Made by a program: the position numbers and the translations under genes. A stretch of 64,000 nucleotides of DNA from Amia ocellicauda (lineage: Eukaryota > Chordata > Actinopteri > Amiiformes > Amiidae), in contig NW_027102744.1 in the NCBI RefSeq assembly GCF_036373705.1, forward strand, positions 43,875 through 107,874, written 5' to 3'. Within the stretch, counting starts at the first letter, position 1. Every line of letters starts with the position of its first letter. Shown here in pieces: positions 11,643 through 22,513 of the stretch. The notes under the pieces were generated by a model, which ran no database searches, was not told the DNA's origin, and worked only from the letters and a program-made list of their open reading frames with translations.

Positions 11643-11750
11643 CTCTTTTGGGTCCCTGTCTTCCGACCATCTTAATTTTGTGTTAGGTGCCCCCGCATCT
11701 TCATCAGCAGCGTGGTCGCTAGGGGGTGTCTTCTTAGCTGGTGTAGCCAT
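11643..11750 (-). CDS. Exon 1 of spliced acidic protein (virus-like element, minus strand)
   Basis: An ATG at 11,750 opens 36 codons ending in a GAG|GTAACA donor at 11,642. The start MATPAKKTPPSDHAADEDAG is Pro/Ala/Lys-rich, then acidic. Splicing in phase 0 to the exon at 11,309-11,482 gives an uninterrupted 94-codon frame. The gene is transcribed away from the polymerase-like ORFs, and the GC-rich block at 11,861-11,997 lies about 110 bp upstream of its ATG. Confidence 0.5.
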
Positions 11751-11860
11751 AGTGCGCTATGGGGGTTTCCACCAGTTACCGCAGACCTGTTCTGTCCCGA
11801 ACGGGTGACATGTTTTCTGTGTTTACCAGCATGCTCTTTATACTGTAAATGGTGGCCGGC

Positions 11861-11997
11861 GGCTCTACAGAGGAGGCGGGGTGTGGGCGGGGTTGGGGGC
11901 GTGTGTGGGGACACGTGGGTAAATGGGGGGCAGTGGCTATACAGAGGAGGAGGAGTGTGGACGGAGTTGGGTGCGTGTATGGGTGCCACGTGGGTAC
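11861..11997. promoter_or_regulatory. GC-rich spacer with a duplicated ~74 bp block and two CACGTG sites
   Basis: Two diverged direct copies, starting at 11,861 and 11,935, share GGCT-TACAGAGGAGG, a G-rich stretch and CACGTG (11,912-11,917 and 11,987-11,992). CACGTG is an E-box of the USF/Myc type. The block separates the minus-strand acidic gene from the plus-strand ORFs, so it could be their common promoter. That role is inferred from position and composition only. Confidence 0.4.
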
Positions 11998-12768
11998 AGT
12001 CATTTGTACCCATTAGGCTCGTGTCCATAACAAATATGTGATAACAATTTATCTCTCCAAATGGTCACCTCACCCAGTGTGTACACGTTGTTTTGAACGT
12101 GAGACCATGACCATAGCACGCATAGATACAGATGTCTGTTGGAGATCAACTTTATCGGAGTGAAATAGACACCCCAACATTCCGCCCCAACTGAATTCTG
12201 TAATGAGAACAACATTTTTGGCGGTTTCCTGGTATGTTATGTGGAATACAATTTTGTGTGATTCTTAGAAAAATTATGAAATACCATTTTGCCCCCCCAT
12301 AAATAAGCCGCTCCAAGCAGTTAATTTTACACATCCAATATAATATATGAAGGGACACACTCTTCATAATGGCATCTGACTGGGGTCCATTTGATGATGA
12401 TGGGGTCCGTTTAATGGCCAGTTTTATTCAGATTCCATGGTATGCCATAGAACAAGTTGTTATATATTATAAATTAATTACATCTTCTAAAACATTATAT
12501 TGTGTACATTTATGGGACCAATGTTTGTTTTTTGAATTGACAGTTGTTTAACCCACATAACTAAGCACTCCCCCACCCACCCCAAGTCACAGAGCAAACT
12601 TTGAATGGAGGTGTGTAACATTCACCGTTTTTACCAATGTTATTAATAATAATAATAATAATAATATTATTATATTTTGTATTTGTTCGAAATGTAGTGA
12701 AAAGTCACTGTATAAAGTGTAATTGACATGTTTGTTTTATTATAGCTAAAAATGCGGCACAGCCTGCA

Positions 12769-13239
12769 TTGCCCTGCTTGAGAGGCGTGTCAAGTGGAAA
12801 ACAGCTGAAGAGATCCGATCGTGCTGATAAAGGGAGGTCCGTTCTACAGCGGGGGAGACAGCCACCAGTCACACAAAGGGGAAACACAGCGCCCAGAAAA
12901 GCCTTGAGTAAGACAAACCGGGTGGCACACGACACCACCGATGTGGGGGTGCAATGTGTGAAAGTGAACCGACCGAGCTCCGCTACTGTAAAAAGAGGTA
13001 AACGGGGTAAAAGCACGGTTAAAGCCACCACTAGTGGGGATACTGAGATGAAATGTGATCAATCACCCTGTGTTGACATACAGACCCCTGGTGATTGTAG
13101 GGCCCTGGTGTTTAGCAAGCAAGCAAGTCAGCTTGTGGAGGCGTTAAACACCGCTCAGTGCAAAATACATGTTTTGACAAATTTGTTAAAACAAATAGGG
13201 AATTGCCCCGTTTCTGATGAGAGTTTGATGAATCTGTAA
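12769..13239 (+). CDS. Unidentified basic protein of the virus-like element
   Basis: An open frame of 156 codons follows a good splice acceptor (TTTTATTATAG, ending at about 12,745), and the frame stays open back to that acceptor. It has no ATG at its listed start, so the N-terminus is probably in an upstream exon. The first two thirds are rich in Lys, Arg, Ser and Thr (for example KRGKRGKSTVK), suggesting nucleic-acid binding. The C-terminal 50 residues could form a helix with an ALNTAQCKIHVLTNLLKQ stretch. It shares a reading frame with the next two ORFs, separated by several stops. I do not recognise the family. Confidence 0.45.
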   Translation: MPCLRGVSSGKQLKRSDRADKGRSVLQRGRQPPVTQRGNTAPRKALSKTNRVAHDTTDVGVQCVKVNRPSSATVKRGKRGKSTVKATTSGDTEMKCDQSPCVDIQTPGDCRALVFSKQASQLVEALNTAQCKIHVLTNLLKQIGNCPVSDESLMNL

Positions 13240-13326
13240 TTAACACTGTGAATCAATCAGTCTCTGCACGATCGAGAAGGGTTGTTACAAAAAACAACCA
13301 ATTCTGAAAACAACAATTGACAAACA

Positions 13327-13905
13327 ATGAAAAAGGAGAAGCACAAAAACTGTCAGTCTGCTTGTGTAATTAGGGGGGTAATGAGAAATAAAATTAATGC
13401 TGCGAAAAGAATGCTGCGTAGGCTTAAATTTAGAACAAATGTGTCACAATTAGCACGGTCACAGACACTGTTGCACACTCTCCAGACGGGAGGCCATCCG
13501 GTAAACTTGGAAATTCAGGAATATATAGATCAGGATGTATCTAAGGAACTAGCATCGGTAGCTAATAACAATGATAATCAGATTGGGGGTGGTGATGCTG
13601 CAATGTTAGAGATGAATAATGAAAATGATGAACAAATGGCTGAGGGTGGCGTTGGCGGGGACCCTCCTCGGGGGTTTTTGGAGATTATTCGTCGCTATGA
13701 CCGAGAAATTAATAGGTTTCGGGATATGGAGTTTTATGAAGAATTCAGGTTTGTGAACCTGGATCTGGTACAATCTTATATGAATGCTGTCCGTATTGTG
13801 CATGGAGCTGTGCAAGGATTGCTAAATGAAATATCACACAATGTGGGTCCTAATGATTTTGTACAGCTGAGACCGAGCTCGGGGTCATTAAATAATCCTT
13901 TCTAA
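13327..13905 (+). pseudogene. Polymerase-region ORF of a Maverick/adintovirus-like element, first part
   Basis: From ATG 13,327 this gives 192 residues. It has a basic N-terminus (KRMLRRLKFR), an Asn/Glu-rich middle and a region with an IIRRYDREINRFRD helix. It ends in a TAA at 13,903-13,905. Beyond that stop the same frame stays open for another 206 codons. The end of this ORF and the start of the next resemble a segment often found upstream of type B DNA polymerases in fish Maverick/Polinton or adintovirus-like elements. That assignment is from memory and not proven. A single base change could explain the stop; readthrough is the alternative. Confidence 0.45.
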
Positions 13906-13920
13906 TCGAGGAGGCGAAAT

Positions 13921-14541
13921 GTGGGGGAGCTGGACGCTGCAGATTTCTTAGAGAGCATAGCTAATTTACTACAAAGTCACACCGAAATTCTAACACATGG
14001 GAGTTTGCGAATAACGGTCACTGTGATTAGAAATATGCAAGGTGGTGGTGGTGCGCGGAGGCGCTTAAAAGGTATTTTATTTAGTAAAATAATAGACATA
14101 AACCAAGGTAACAATTTATGTTTTGCTGCCAGTGTGTACCGCCTGTGGAAGGGTAAAGAATGCACAGATTCCGAAATGTTAGATGGTGCCAAACGAATGC
14201 ATAGCCAGCTAGGGTTTTCAATTCAGAAAAAAAAATGTTTATCAGATATTCTGGCATTTGAAAGACTATTGGGGGTCATTATCAAAGTATTGTACCATGA
14301 AAACGGATGGGAATATTTTACTACGGGGCCTACACCTATAAATTCTAAGTATCCGTTGCTCTTATCCTGTATCAAGTGTTGCTCATTGCTTCGCTGTCCT
14401 CGTCCTGTACCCTCAGTGTTTTCAGAGCCCGTTCTTGATCTTGTAGAAATATATTGCAGAAGAGCAGAACTACAATCACACTTTTTCAATGCTATTGCTG
14501 TTTTCTACCTCCCTGGTGAGGTACCAATGCGGGAAGTTTGA
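13921..14541 (+). pseudogene. Polymerase-region ORF of a Maverick/adintovirus-like element, second part
   Basis: This 206-codon frame is in phase with 13,327-13,905 and starts at a GTG, not an ATG, so it is the continuation of that ORF. It contains a glycine turn followed by a basic stretch (GGGGARRRLKG), then NQGNNLCFAASVYRLWKG, a block resembling the conserved DNLC-type segment in N-terminal regions of protein-primed type B polymerases of large DNA transposons and related viruses. The frame closes at 14,541. No exonuclease, YSDTDS-like polymerase motif, integrase, ATPase or capsid gene follows. The element is therefore a 5' fragment and not a working unit. Confidence 0.48.
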
Positions 14542-15220
14542 GAGAGTATTTCTAAAATGTGTATGATCCAATACACACAGTTATTTAAAAAGCTGACGTC
14601 TTGTACATGCTCACCAGAACCAAGCCTAATTAAATAACACATTTAATATAAAATAAGTACATGTGCAGTAGCCACTTGGACAATTACAGATCCCCAGGTC
14701 AAAACACAACAGAAAGACATGGAAGATCGTTTTTTCAAATCACACCTGTGGCCCCCCTAACTGTAATTTGGTATTAGTGGGTCAAAGGATTTATTTAGTT
14801 CAAGTCATAATAAGATCATATTTTGAAAGGAAACACTACAGGATGTAATATTTAAAATGACTGTGAGTACCTTTCATTAACATTGTTTTAAAGGCTGGGA
14901 CCAATATGGTGGAATATCTCCAACACACGGACATTGAGAGACTCGACCCCTTTGTGCTGCTGCTCAGAGACCAACTCTCAGTTGTCTCTGAGTAGGCTAT
15001 GGATCAACTTCCTTTCCTAATATGAAGGAGACAATGGATACAAAACTACAAAACCTATAGGCAACTATGAAAAACAGGTGATTATTGTTATTCTTCTCAT
15101 TATAAACTACTTAATACATCTCTCCCATAAAGTACAACAGGATAGTGGTGACGTCATTCAGGATTGGATTGCCATTGGTCAAAAGCCCTCTGAGAGAAAT
15201 TGTGTGGCGACACTCCACAC
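14542..15220. other. Unassigned AT-rich DNA after the virus-like relic
   Basis: No ORF of note and no terminal repeat marks the right end of the relic. A CRE-like TGACGTCA and a CCATTGG box occur close together near 15,150-15,180, but no transcript structure follows. Confidence 0.4.
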
Positions 15221-15224
15221 TCTT

Positions 15225-15440
15225 AGAAGAAATTGTTCTGCACAGAACCATAAAGGGTTCCTCGAGTAATCGCTCTGGTGGATCCCTTTATGGCTCTATG
15301 TAGAACCCCTTCAAAGGGGTTACATGAAGAACCCCCAAACATAGCGTTCTATACAGAATCATTCGTTTTAAAATGTTATATATAGAACCCATTCAAAAGG
15401 GGGACACGTGCTATACCTGAATTTGTTTTCCAAATACAAT
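15225..15440. mobile_element. Possible MITE with repeated AGAACC words
   Basis: The stretch carries several copies of AGAACC and its complement GGTTCT/GGTTCC (about 15,230-15,390), arranged partly as inverted repeats. This is the look of a common fish MITE. Exact ends and a target duplication are not visible. Confidence 0.35.
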
Positions 15441-16678
15441 CTTTAAAAAATGTATGAGTTCATATATACAAACACACATACACAACGTAGAAATCACACT
15501 ACTAGTGAAGTAACTTCATTTACATTATATGCCACAACTCCTCAATTTGGAAAGCAAAAACAAGACATCTGATGTAAAAGTGTAAACTAATTACGAACAG
15601 CACTTTTGATTTTTATCTTCAATTCAGGGGCTACTTATTCGCACAGTAAACTGTATTCTCTCTTCAGAGTGACTGGAATGTTTTTACCTACATTCAACTT
15701 AAATATGAAAGTTTCCAAAAACGGCATAGTTTTCTTTAAGGCTATTCAATGCCAAACACAAAATTCTCTCTGCTTTCAGTGCTTGTCCTTCAGCATAATT
15801 ACACAGGTTCATGATGTTCTCATTTCAATACATTGTTTTCTTATTTAAACTATTTGACTTTGAGCTTACATTGAGAATAAAATCACTTTTGCAAGTAAAA
15901 CCTGGCCAAGAAAGGAAGCAGCACTACAATAAAACAATACACAGAATACAAAGCAGTTCCTTCAAAAGTGAAAGTGATAAAGAGTGATGTCTATCAGTAA
16001 ATGACGTTGAGATCTATTGCATAATCTACAACACCTTATACATCAAACCCAATTTACTAATATTATTGTTATGCATTCATTTGTCACATCTGCCTTTGTT
16101 GGTAAGGATAACAGTACAGGATCATCAATATGTACTGTAACGAAACCTGTCCTAGTAAGGTCGTGTCCTAACTGGATTTGACAGAGGAGCGTGTAGCTGC
16201 CACCACCTTTGGTTTACCGGACGGTCCGGTCGAATAACCCTGGAAGCTAAAATTAGTGATGTAAAGGGAGAGTGAAAAGCCAAGAGGAAGTATATAACCA
16301 AGTCTTTTTAATAACCAATTTAATACGCTGGGTACACAATGTGCAATTTAGGCAAATAGAATAACAATCACAGTATCACTAAACAATCCATAAAAAGTCA
16401 ATATCCATTAAACAGTTAAGTTAATTTCTCCCTCAAATACATACGACCAATTATTATAATAAAACCGCAATTGACCTTCATTAAAGAAATACTAAAAAAA
16501 AACATACAATAAACACCAATGTAAGTGAAAAGAAACCACAATATAAACATCAGATAAACCATACAATAAACACACCAATATAAGTTACCACAATTACAAC
16601 AGCAATTTCAACTAAAAAAGAACACAATACAAACTCTTCAATGTAAAGCCAAAATTCACAACAATCCAAAAAAAAAAA

Positions 16679-17220
16679 AAGACAGAATAAAAGTATGAAT
16701 GTTGTGTTTATGTGCTGCGTATGATGACATTGTCCCGGTGCTCCCGTTTGGTGCAGCACACACACCTCAACACAACATTCAGTCAGTGCGAGTGGTGCGG
16801 CCGAGCAGTGTGGCGAAAAAAAAATACGATCTTCCAACAGCAATTTCAACTAAAAAAAAAACACAATACAAACTCTTCAATGTAAAGCCAAAATTCACAA
16901 CAAGCCAAAAAAAAACAAAAAAAAAACGGGTTAATTGCTGTTTTAGATCAATTGATTGGAATATAGCTAATAGGATCAGCAAAATCCAATCAATCAATCA
17001 CTCACTTGGCCCTGTTACACAGACTGATTAATAGCAGTATGTTTAAGTCTAACCATAAATTCATGAATTAAAGCAAAGAAACTGTTACTATGGGCAAGGA
17101 CTTGTATAAAACCAAGTTTAAACAATGAAAACATGTAATCAAATACACATAATCCCACAAACAAACACATATAGATTTAAAATAGAGTCAGAGAGCTCCC
17201 GTCAACTGAACAGCTCCCCA
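16679..17220. repeat. Left arm of a ~540 bp inverted repeat
   Basis: This arm is the reverse complement of 23,893-24,436, with roughly 95% or higher identity by eye over its whole length. The outer edge begins at AGACAGAATAAAAG and the inner edge ends at CAGCTCCCCA. A partial direct duplicate of its 16,838-16,920 part lies just outside at 16,590-16,672. The short ORFs in it are repeat-derived. Confidence 0.85.
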
Positions 17221-17229
17221 GTGGCTCCA

Positions 17230-17901
17230 GAGGTTCAGCTCCAGGCTGGATCTAAACATTTAACTGTATATAGAGTGCATATAGAGTGCATAAGGCATCA
17301 CAAATTATAAATAAATTATATATTCTATTATGAGAATAATGTTAAAGTAATACACAATATACACTAAATAATAAAAATAAAGTAATAATAAAGTAAATAA
17401 ATAGTAATGGTGTTGTCTAAGACCCAGAAGGACAAGGATTTGTTTGTTAAAAATCATATTATGGACAAATTCTATAAAGTCAAATTAAAGGGAAATGAAA
17501 GGCTGAAATCCACAGGAGCAGCACTCTGGTGCAGCCCTGACAGCCTGATGTAAAATCCAGGCAGGAGAATGTAAACAGAATAGTTATATATTATAGTCTT
17601 ATTTTCAGAAAATGTTTGGGGCCAGCATAAAATACCTGAAATAAATGTTAAAATTAGACCTTGGATTTAAGATGAGTGAAATAGTCAAAGGGTACGAATT
17701 TGAAGGATACTATAGAAATATAAAATGACAAGCATTGAATAAGTGAGCTAAATTAACATTGAACCATTTAAAGGAGAAAATAAAAATAAAATACTATTTT
17801 ACAAACCAGAACTACAAAATAAAATGTTGAAAATTGAATTTGAGCTAATTTCTGAAATGGGAATCTGAGGAAACAGTAAAATATGGTGAAGATATGAATA
17901 C
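17230..17901. other. AT-rich unassigned DNA
   Basis: It lies between the left arm of the inverted repeat and the solo LTR. There are tandem TATAGAGTGCA words at about 17,270-17,290 and otherwise only AT-rich sequence with dense stops. I see no gene. Confidence 0.45.
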
Positions 17902-17906
17902 ATAGA

Positions 17907-18488
17907 TGTAGAACCGTCTCGGAAATAAGTGGAGAAATCGTGGAGATAAAGCAAATAGAACTTTAATCAAGCCGCTCGGAAGCCCCACGTCAGGCATAAT
18001 TCCTTCAGTGAGAACTTAATGTTTACCAACATGAGTGCAGCTTTATAGGAAAATGACGTAACATCTTATGGCCGTTCATCCAATCAGAAGATACAGGTCC
18101 GGGTCCGTTTTATGATCTGTCCTCCCGTGAAGAGGTGATGGATCCAAAGCAGATGTCCGTCTTTGATGTGCACTAGGAAGATGCGATCCCACGGTCGTCA
18201 TTTACCTAGTGTCAATCGCTCGTTAACAGAAACAATTCCTGCCTATCTGGAGAAATGATTAAGTCATAAACAAATTCTCAGCAGACATCTGTAGGCTATT
18301 TCGGCACTGGGTGATCTTTCATTTCTGACAGGAGTTTCTAACAAATCAACCTTGTTGACCCTTTACTTGTCCTGCTAAATCGAATCTGCTCAGTCTGTAT
18401 ACAAAACTACTTCTAATGCTAGTATTAATATAAAACATTATATAATTATCACAAAACACTTTCTTCAACTTCCTATACAGAGTCTTCA
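17907..18488 (-). mobile_element. Solo LTR with 5 bp target duplication (LTR family 1)
   Basis: The 582 bp sequence, read on the minus strand, starts TGAAGACTCTGTATAGG and ends GGTTCTACA. It is flanked on both sides by ATAGA (17,902-17,906 and 18,489-18,493). TG...CA ends with a 5 bp duplication are typical of retroviral/Gypsy-type insertion. Related copies lie at 49,011-49,594 and 51,303-51,883. It carries a TATA-like box and an ATTAAA polyadenylation signal. No internal retroviral region remains. Confidence 0.88.
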
Positions 18489-18493
18489 ATAGA

Positions 18494-19600
18494 TAACCAG
18501 ATACTCCAGGAAATTAAAGGGTCATTTGGTAGCTGTGAGTTCCACAATGAAGAGTTTTTGAAATTCCCAGATATAAGATCCCTAAATACAGTGTGTAGGT
18601 AAGAAATTAACTATTGATCAGTTCAATCTGGTTTCGGGAACAGTTCTTCTGAACATGTACCGGTGTAGATTGGACTTCAATAGGAGGAAGTTGACACAAT
18701 AAGGACATATGAGCCGCGCAGGTGGACAGTCTTAGTGCTCACGCAAACTCTTCATTGGGGAAATCATTGACTGGACACATTTTTTGAAACTTTGTTTTCC
18801 TGAGGTACCTGGGAATCATTATTGAAATCAATTAAAAGGCTTATTTTCTAAAAGATATTTTGTTAAGTAAATATTTTAGTTAAAATAATGGAGTGAAATG
18901 TGTGTATAAATAGTAATAATACATGTCAATAAATATAACTTGAATTTTCTTGTAAGAAATTAGGAAAAGGAGAAAGAACAGCTGTTAGGATACAGAGCAA
19001 TTTAGTGGGTCTGAGCGATGTTGAGGAAGGTTTGAGGAAGTTGACGAGGGGTTTAAGAGTTAATAAGGCTTGGGAAGCTGGAAAAAGGGAGTTTGATATG
19101 TGTGAAAGACATGTGCTGCCACTTTCAGCATGAGAGTTGTGATGGTGGTTGAATGGAATATGAGGGAAAATAAGGAAGCTACTGAAGGTATAACTTAATG
19201 TAAAATAAATAAATCATTGAATGAGATATAGTTTAAAGTCTAAAGTCATGAAATTGTATGGAAATAGTCCTTTCACTAACAGAAATACCCTATCAATTAG
19301 GAAGGGATTCACCCCCCAGGAAGGAGGGGGGGGTCAGTGAAAGTGTCTGTGAGCTCAGCTGGGAAATTGAGAATAGTTACATTACTAATGCTAATAATAT
19401 TGATGTTGATAGTCTTTGGCAAGATGGGCAAGATGGGCACTGCCTGTGGTATCTGTTCCAACAGAGCTCTCGATTGCTTAATTGAACCTTAATCAGAGCA
19501 TTTTCATTATTTTTAACTGTAGAGGGTTTAAGTTAAGCATAGAATTGTATGAATAACATATTAAAGAACCAACTCTTTTTTACACAATTTGAAAAGTACA
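18494..19600. other. Unassigned non-coding DNA
   Basis: About 1.1 kb of AT-rich sequence to the right of the solo LTR. The 75-codon frame at 19,258-19,485 has no recognisable motif and lies in low-complexity sequence. I see no tRNA, terminal repeat or LINE similarity here. Confidence 0.4.
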
Positions 19601-20099
19601 ATCTAAGCCGGTTGTTCATTCAATGGAGTCATTAAGTGTCCGGTTGAACAGAAAGCAGCAGGTCGGGGCCTAACCGATGAGCCGCTGCCCTCTGCTCAAA
19701 CCTGCAGCTCGCCAGGCAGGCGAGTAGATTCAACACAATTCATATTAAAGATGCGACTCGGGTCCGAGACCGGCAGCAGCCAATGAGAGTCGAGCACATC
19801 CACGAAAACAAGTTACATTATTTTGAGTTTTTGATTTTGATTTTCATAAGTATTGATTCAAATACCTCAAATAACAATAGTTGTTTTGGGGCATCATGAT
19901 GCAAAAGACCTAAATTCCGTGAAATCCTGCCTGTCATTAAATGTGAGCAGCCCACCATTTTAAATATCGTCTGGGATTTAAAGAATCGCGTTAGCGTGGG
20001 TCTAGCTTTAATTTCAACACTTGTCAAGACACTTTTGGACTTTTGCACTTTTTTTACACGACATGTAATGAAAGCTTTTACTTTGCAGAACAATCTGAA

Positions 20100-20334
20100 G
20101 CAGAGTGACCATGATTTCACTTCGCTGTAAAATCATGGTTGCTCTGCGTCAGATTGTTGTACAGAGTAAAAGTGTGGAAGTGGAAACAGTGTAGCTCATT
20201 GCCAGAGCCAGGGATCGGACCTGGGGCTTCATACCTTCAGTCTGACGCGCTCCCGACTGAGCTACTCGGGCAACTCCGGAAAGACCCGGAAGAGCGCTAT
20301 TAAGTGTGCGCTGTTTCTGCTGTCACTCATCTCC
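20100..20334 (-). repeat. tRNA-headed repeat unit, inverted copy
   Basis: Read on the minus strand it begins GCAGGAGATGAGTGACAGC and passes AACAGCGCACA and TTAATAGCGC. It then enters a tRNA-like segment (20,200-20,271) and finishes with an 18 bp-stem hairpin at about 20,103-20,150. The same order of blocks occurs on the plus strand at 22,911-23,140. The conserved block upstream of the tRNA part is unusual for a tRNA-derived SINE. Confidence 0.6.
20200..20271 (-). tRNA. tRNA-Phe(GAA)-like sequence, probably not functional
   Basis: The minus strand starts GCCCGAGTAGCTCAGTCGGG, which includes a good A box, and has an anticodon loop CTGAAGG (anticodon GAA). The T loop reads GGTCCGATCC, a poor B box. 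The acceptor ends GCCCGAG and CTCTGGC pair imperfectly and the anticodon stem has a mismatch. It is most likely the tRNA-derived head of a repeat. Confidence 0.5.
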
Positions 20335-20581
20335 TGCAACAGGCCCGTAGCCAGCCTAGTGGAAGGGGGGTTCTTTTTTTCAAAAAGTGGACCTTTTTGC
20401 AGTTTTTCCCCTCATTTTGTATTCAATTATGAGGTTTAAATACTTCATTTTGGTTACTTTTTATGCACTAATTTGTGCTGGATTAGCTTGTCTGCTGGTA
20501 TCTTAACGAGGACGCTTTTTGATGCACCGAAAATATTTACTACAATGCTGTCAAATTGCTTACCAAGATCATGTACCACCT

Positions 20582-20655
20582 TTTTCAGTCCAAACACACG
20601 CATGCACGCACACAGACACACAGACACATGCACACACACACACACACACACACAC
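20582..20655. repeat. CA-rich microsatellite
   Basis: Runs of CACACA interspersed with GACACA and CATGCA. It is responsible for apparent short ORFs rich in Thr/His or Cys/Val. Confidence 0.9.
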
Positions 20656-21109
20656 GTGAATGGAGCACCGACACATCACACATATTCAGGGTAAAAATCT
20701 TCTGAATCGGTCACTGTAGCTAGCTAGTCCCACTGGATGGATAATGGTCAGAATTTACTGTGTTCTTCCTTGACCCATGCTACACCCCTCCACTGAGTTT
20801 TGTGAAAATTGGTCTTGTAGTTTTTGTGTAATCCTGACAGACACAGACACACACGAGTAAAAACATTAGCTACCTTCTGCGTGGAGTTGACGACTGTTTG
20901 CTAGCACGTAGTTAGCGTTATCTATCTCAACTGTTAGATTAGGTAGTACATATAACAACCTTACCCTGTTTGGCAGTGTTTTTGAACATATGTTCAATAT
21001 TCTGCGACAATGACGCTGCTGCCTGCTTTCTCTCCCGTCTCTCCTGCTCTTTTCACCCCATACTCACTATCCAGCTGGATGTCGTTTGCATAACGTCAGT
21101 TGCTGCGCA

Positions 21110-22370
21110 CAGGGCCAATTTGGTGCCCTAGGCAAGATTTTAAGTGGTGCCCCCTGCATCGCAGGGTCATTGTGTTCATACACTCACAGACTGCATAGCT
21201 TTATGTCTTTGAGATCTTCTTTATTTTAGAAACAAAACCCCCACACAAACAGTATAAAAACATAATTTAAAGAAACAAGTGACATAAAATGAATTATAAA
21301 TACAGTATTAAAAAAGTATTGCACGAAAAAATGATATTACAGACACCTTAGTGCAATATGCATAATGTAGCAATGTTCTACAGCAGGGGTAGTCAATTAT
21401 GTTGTGTCAGGGTCCACATTTCTTGGTCAAGGTATAGTCAAGGTCCAGACATGGACTAAATCTGTGAATTAGTCATTTACCCCGTTGCTTATATTTAGTA
21501 CATTCATTTCACAAAGTACAAAAATCAACTGGTTAAATAAATGTATATATTTGTATTAAAACTGTTTCAGACCACTTACATTTTAATTTGTTAAAGATTA
21601 TTGTAGTCATATAGATAAACATAATAGAAACTTTCAAGCATTTTGTGTCTTATTAGATTAAAGTCTGTACCATTTCCCTTTGTCCCACTGTGCACTGCAC
21701 AAAATTAGTGTTGAAAAATGAGGGCGAAGACGATTGAGTAATTCAGGGTGCGGGTTCTGGGGAAGATTTTAACAACTGGAGACAAGTCAAAAAACAGCTC
21801 AAAATCTCCATGAAATCAGGCAGATTTGGACTCAAACATATCTTTGCTTCACAACCACACATCAGCAGCGGAAAATCCCATATCAAGCAACATTATATAT
21901 GCAAACTGGACGCGGTGCCGGTGGGTGTGATGGAAACGTGTCGCTGCTGAAACGCGTCTGCACTGAAATCCGCTGTGTCCGCCGCTGCCGGACGAGTTTC
22001 TAGGTGAACACAAGCTATGGCACCGTGACCCCCGGTCGTGTGCGCACTTTTATATTTTAGAGGCGAGGTTGACAATGTCCAATTTTAGCTGCTTATGTAT
22101 AGAAATCAGCAAAACCCAATAGCTGTTTTTGTGTTGTTTTTGACAGTACAAAGTGCCGCTGTTGCCCAGTGCAACTCACTGACTGACTCCCTAACAGCAG
22201 CTCTATACAGGACATCCCATATTAACACTCACATCCTATTGGCTAATAACCAGGAATTGCTGTGACTTGGTTCCACACAATAACAAGCACTGAGTGCAAC
22301 AAACCTCCGTACAAATGTTCACTCTTTCGGGCGCCCCTAGCATTTGCCTATTCCGATAGGGCCGGCCTTG
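21110..22370. mobile_element. 1.26 kb non-autonomous hAT element
   Basis: The left end reads CAGGGCCAATTTGG and the inverted right end CAAGGCCGGCCC. The flanking 8-mers GCTGCGCA (21,102-21,109) and GCTTCGCA (22,371-22,378) differ by one base, as expected for an old hAT duplication. Terminal sequences rich in CTAGGC and GGCGCC are known from vertebrate hAT elements. Inside, CAGGGGTAGTCAATTAT at 21,383 looks like the end of a second hAT family nested within it. No transposase ORF is present. Confidence 0.68.
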
Positions 22371-22442
22371 GCTTCGCATGTAATACTCCTGTAAAGGATC
22401 ATTTTAATGAAGACAAAAAAACGGACTTTGGCTACAGGCATG

Positions 22443-22513
22443 TGCAATGCCGTGTTTATGTGAGAGCTGTGACGCGCTGTAGCAGCAACTACATGTTTTC
22501 TACATCTCATCTC
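22443..22513. repeat. Left arm of a 71 bp inverted repeat
   Basis: It is the near-perfect reverse complement of 22,845-22,914, separated by about 330 bp. It contains TGTGAGAGCTGTGACGCGCT. The loop between the arms holds TGACGTCA (about 22,722) and two CCAAT-type boxes (about 22,755 and 22,780). Confidence 0.8.

Noticed and set aside
11672-12041. Overlapping 109-118 codon ORFs on both strands
   Set aside because: They come from the GC-rich duplicated spacer and the exon at 11,643-11,750 in other frames.
12369-12551. ATG-started frame at 12,369 as first exon of the plus-strand virus-like ORFs
   Set aside because: The only nearby donor (ATG|GTATGC) leaves the wrong phase for the acceptor at 12,745, so joining gives an immediate stop.
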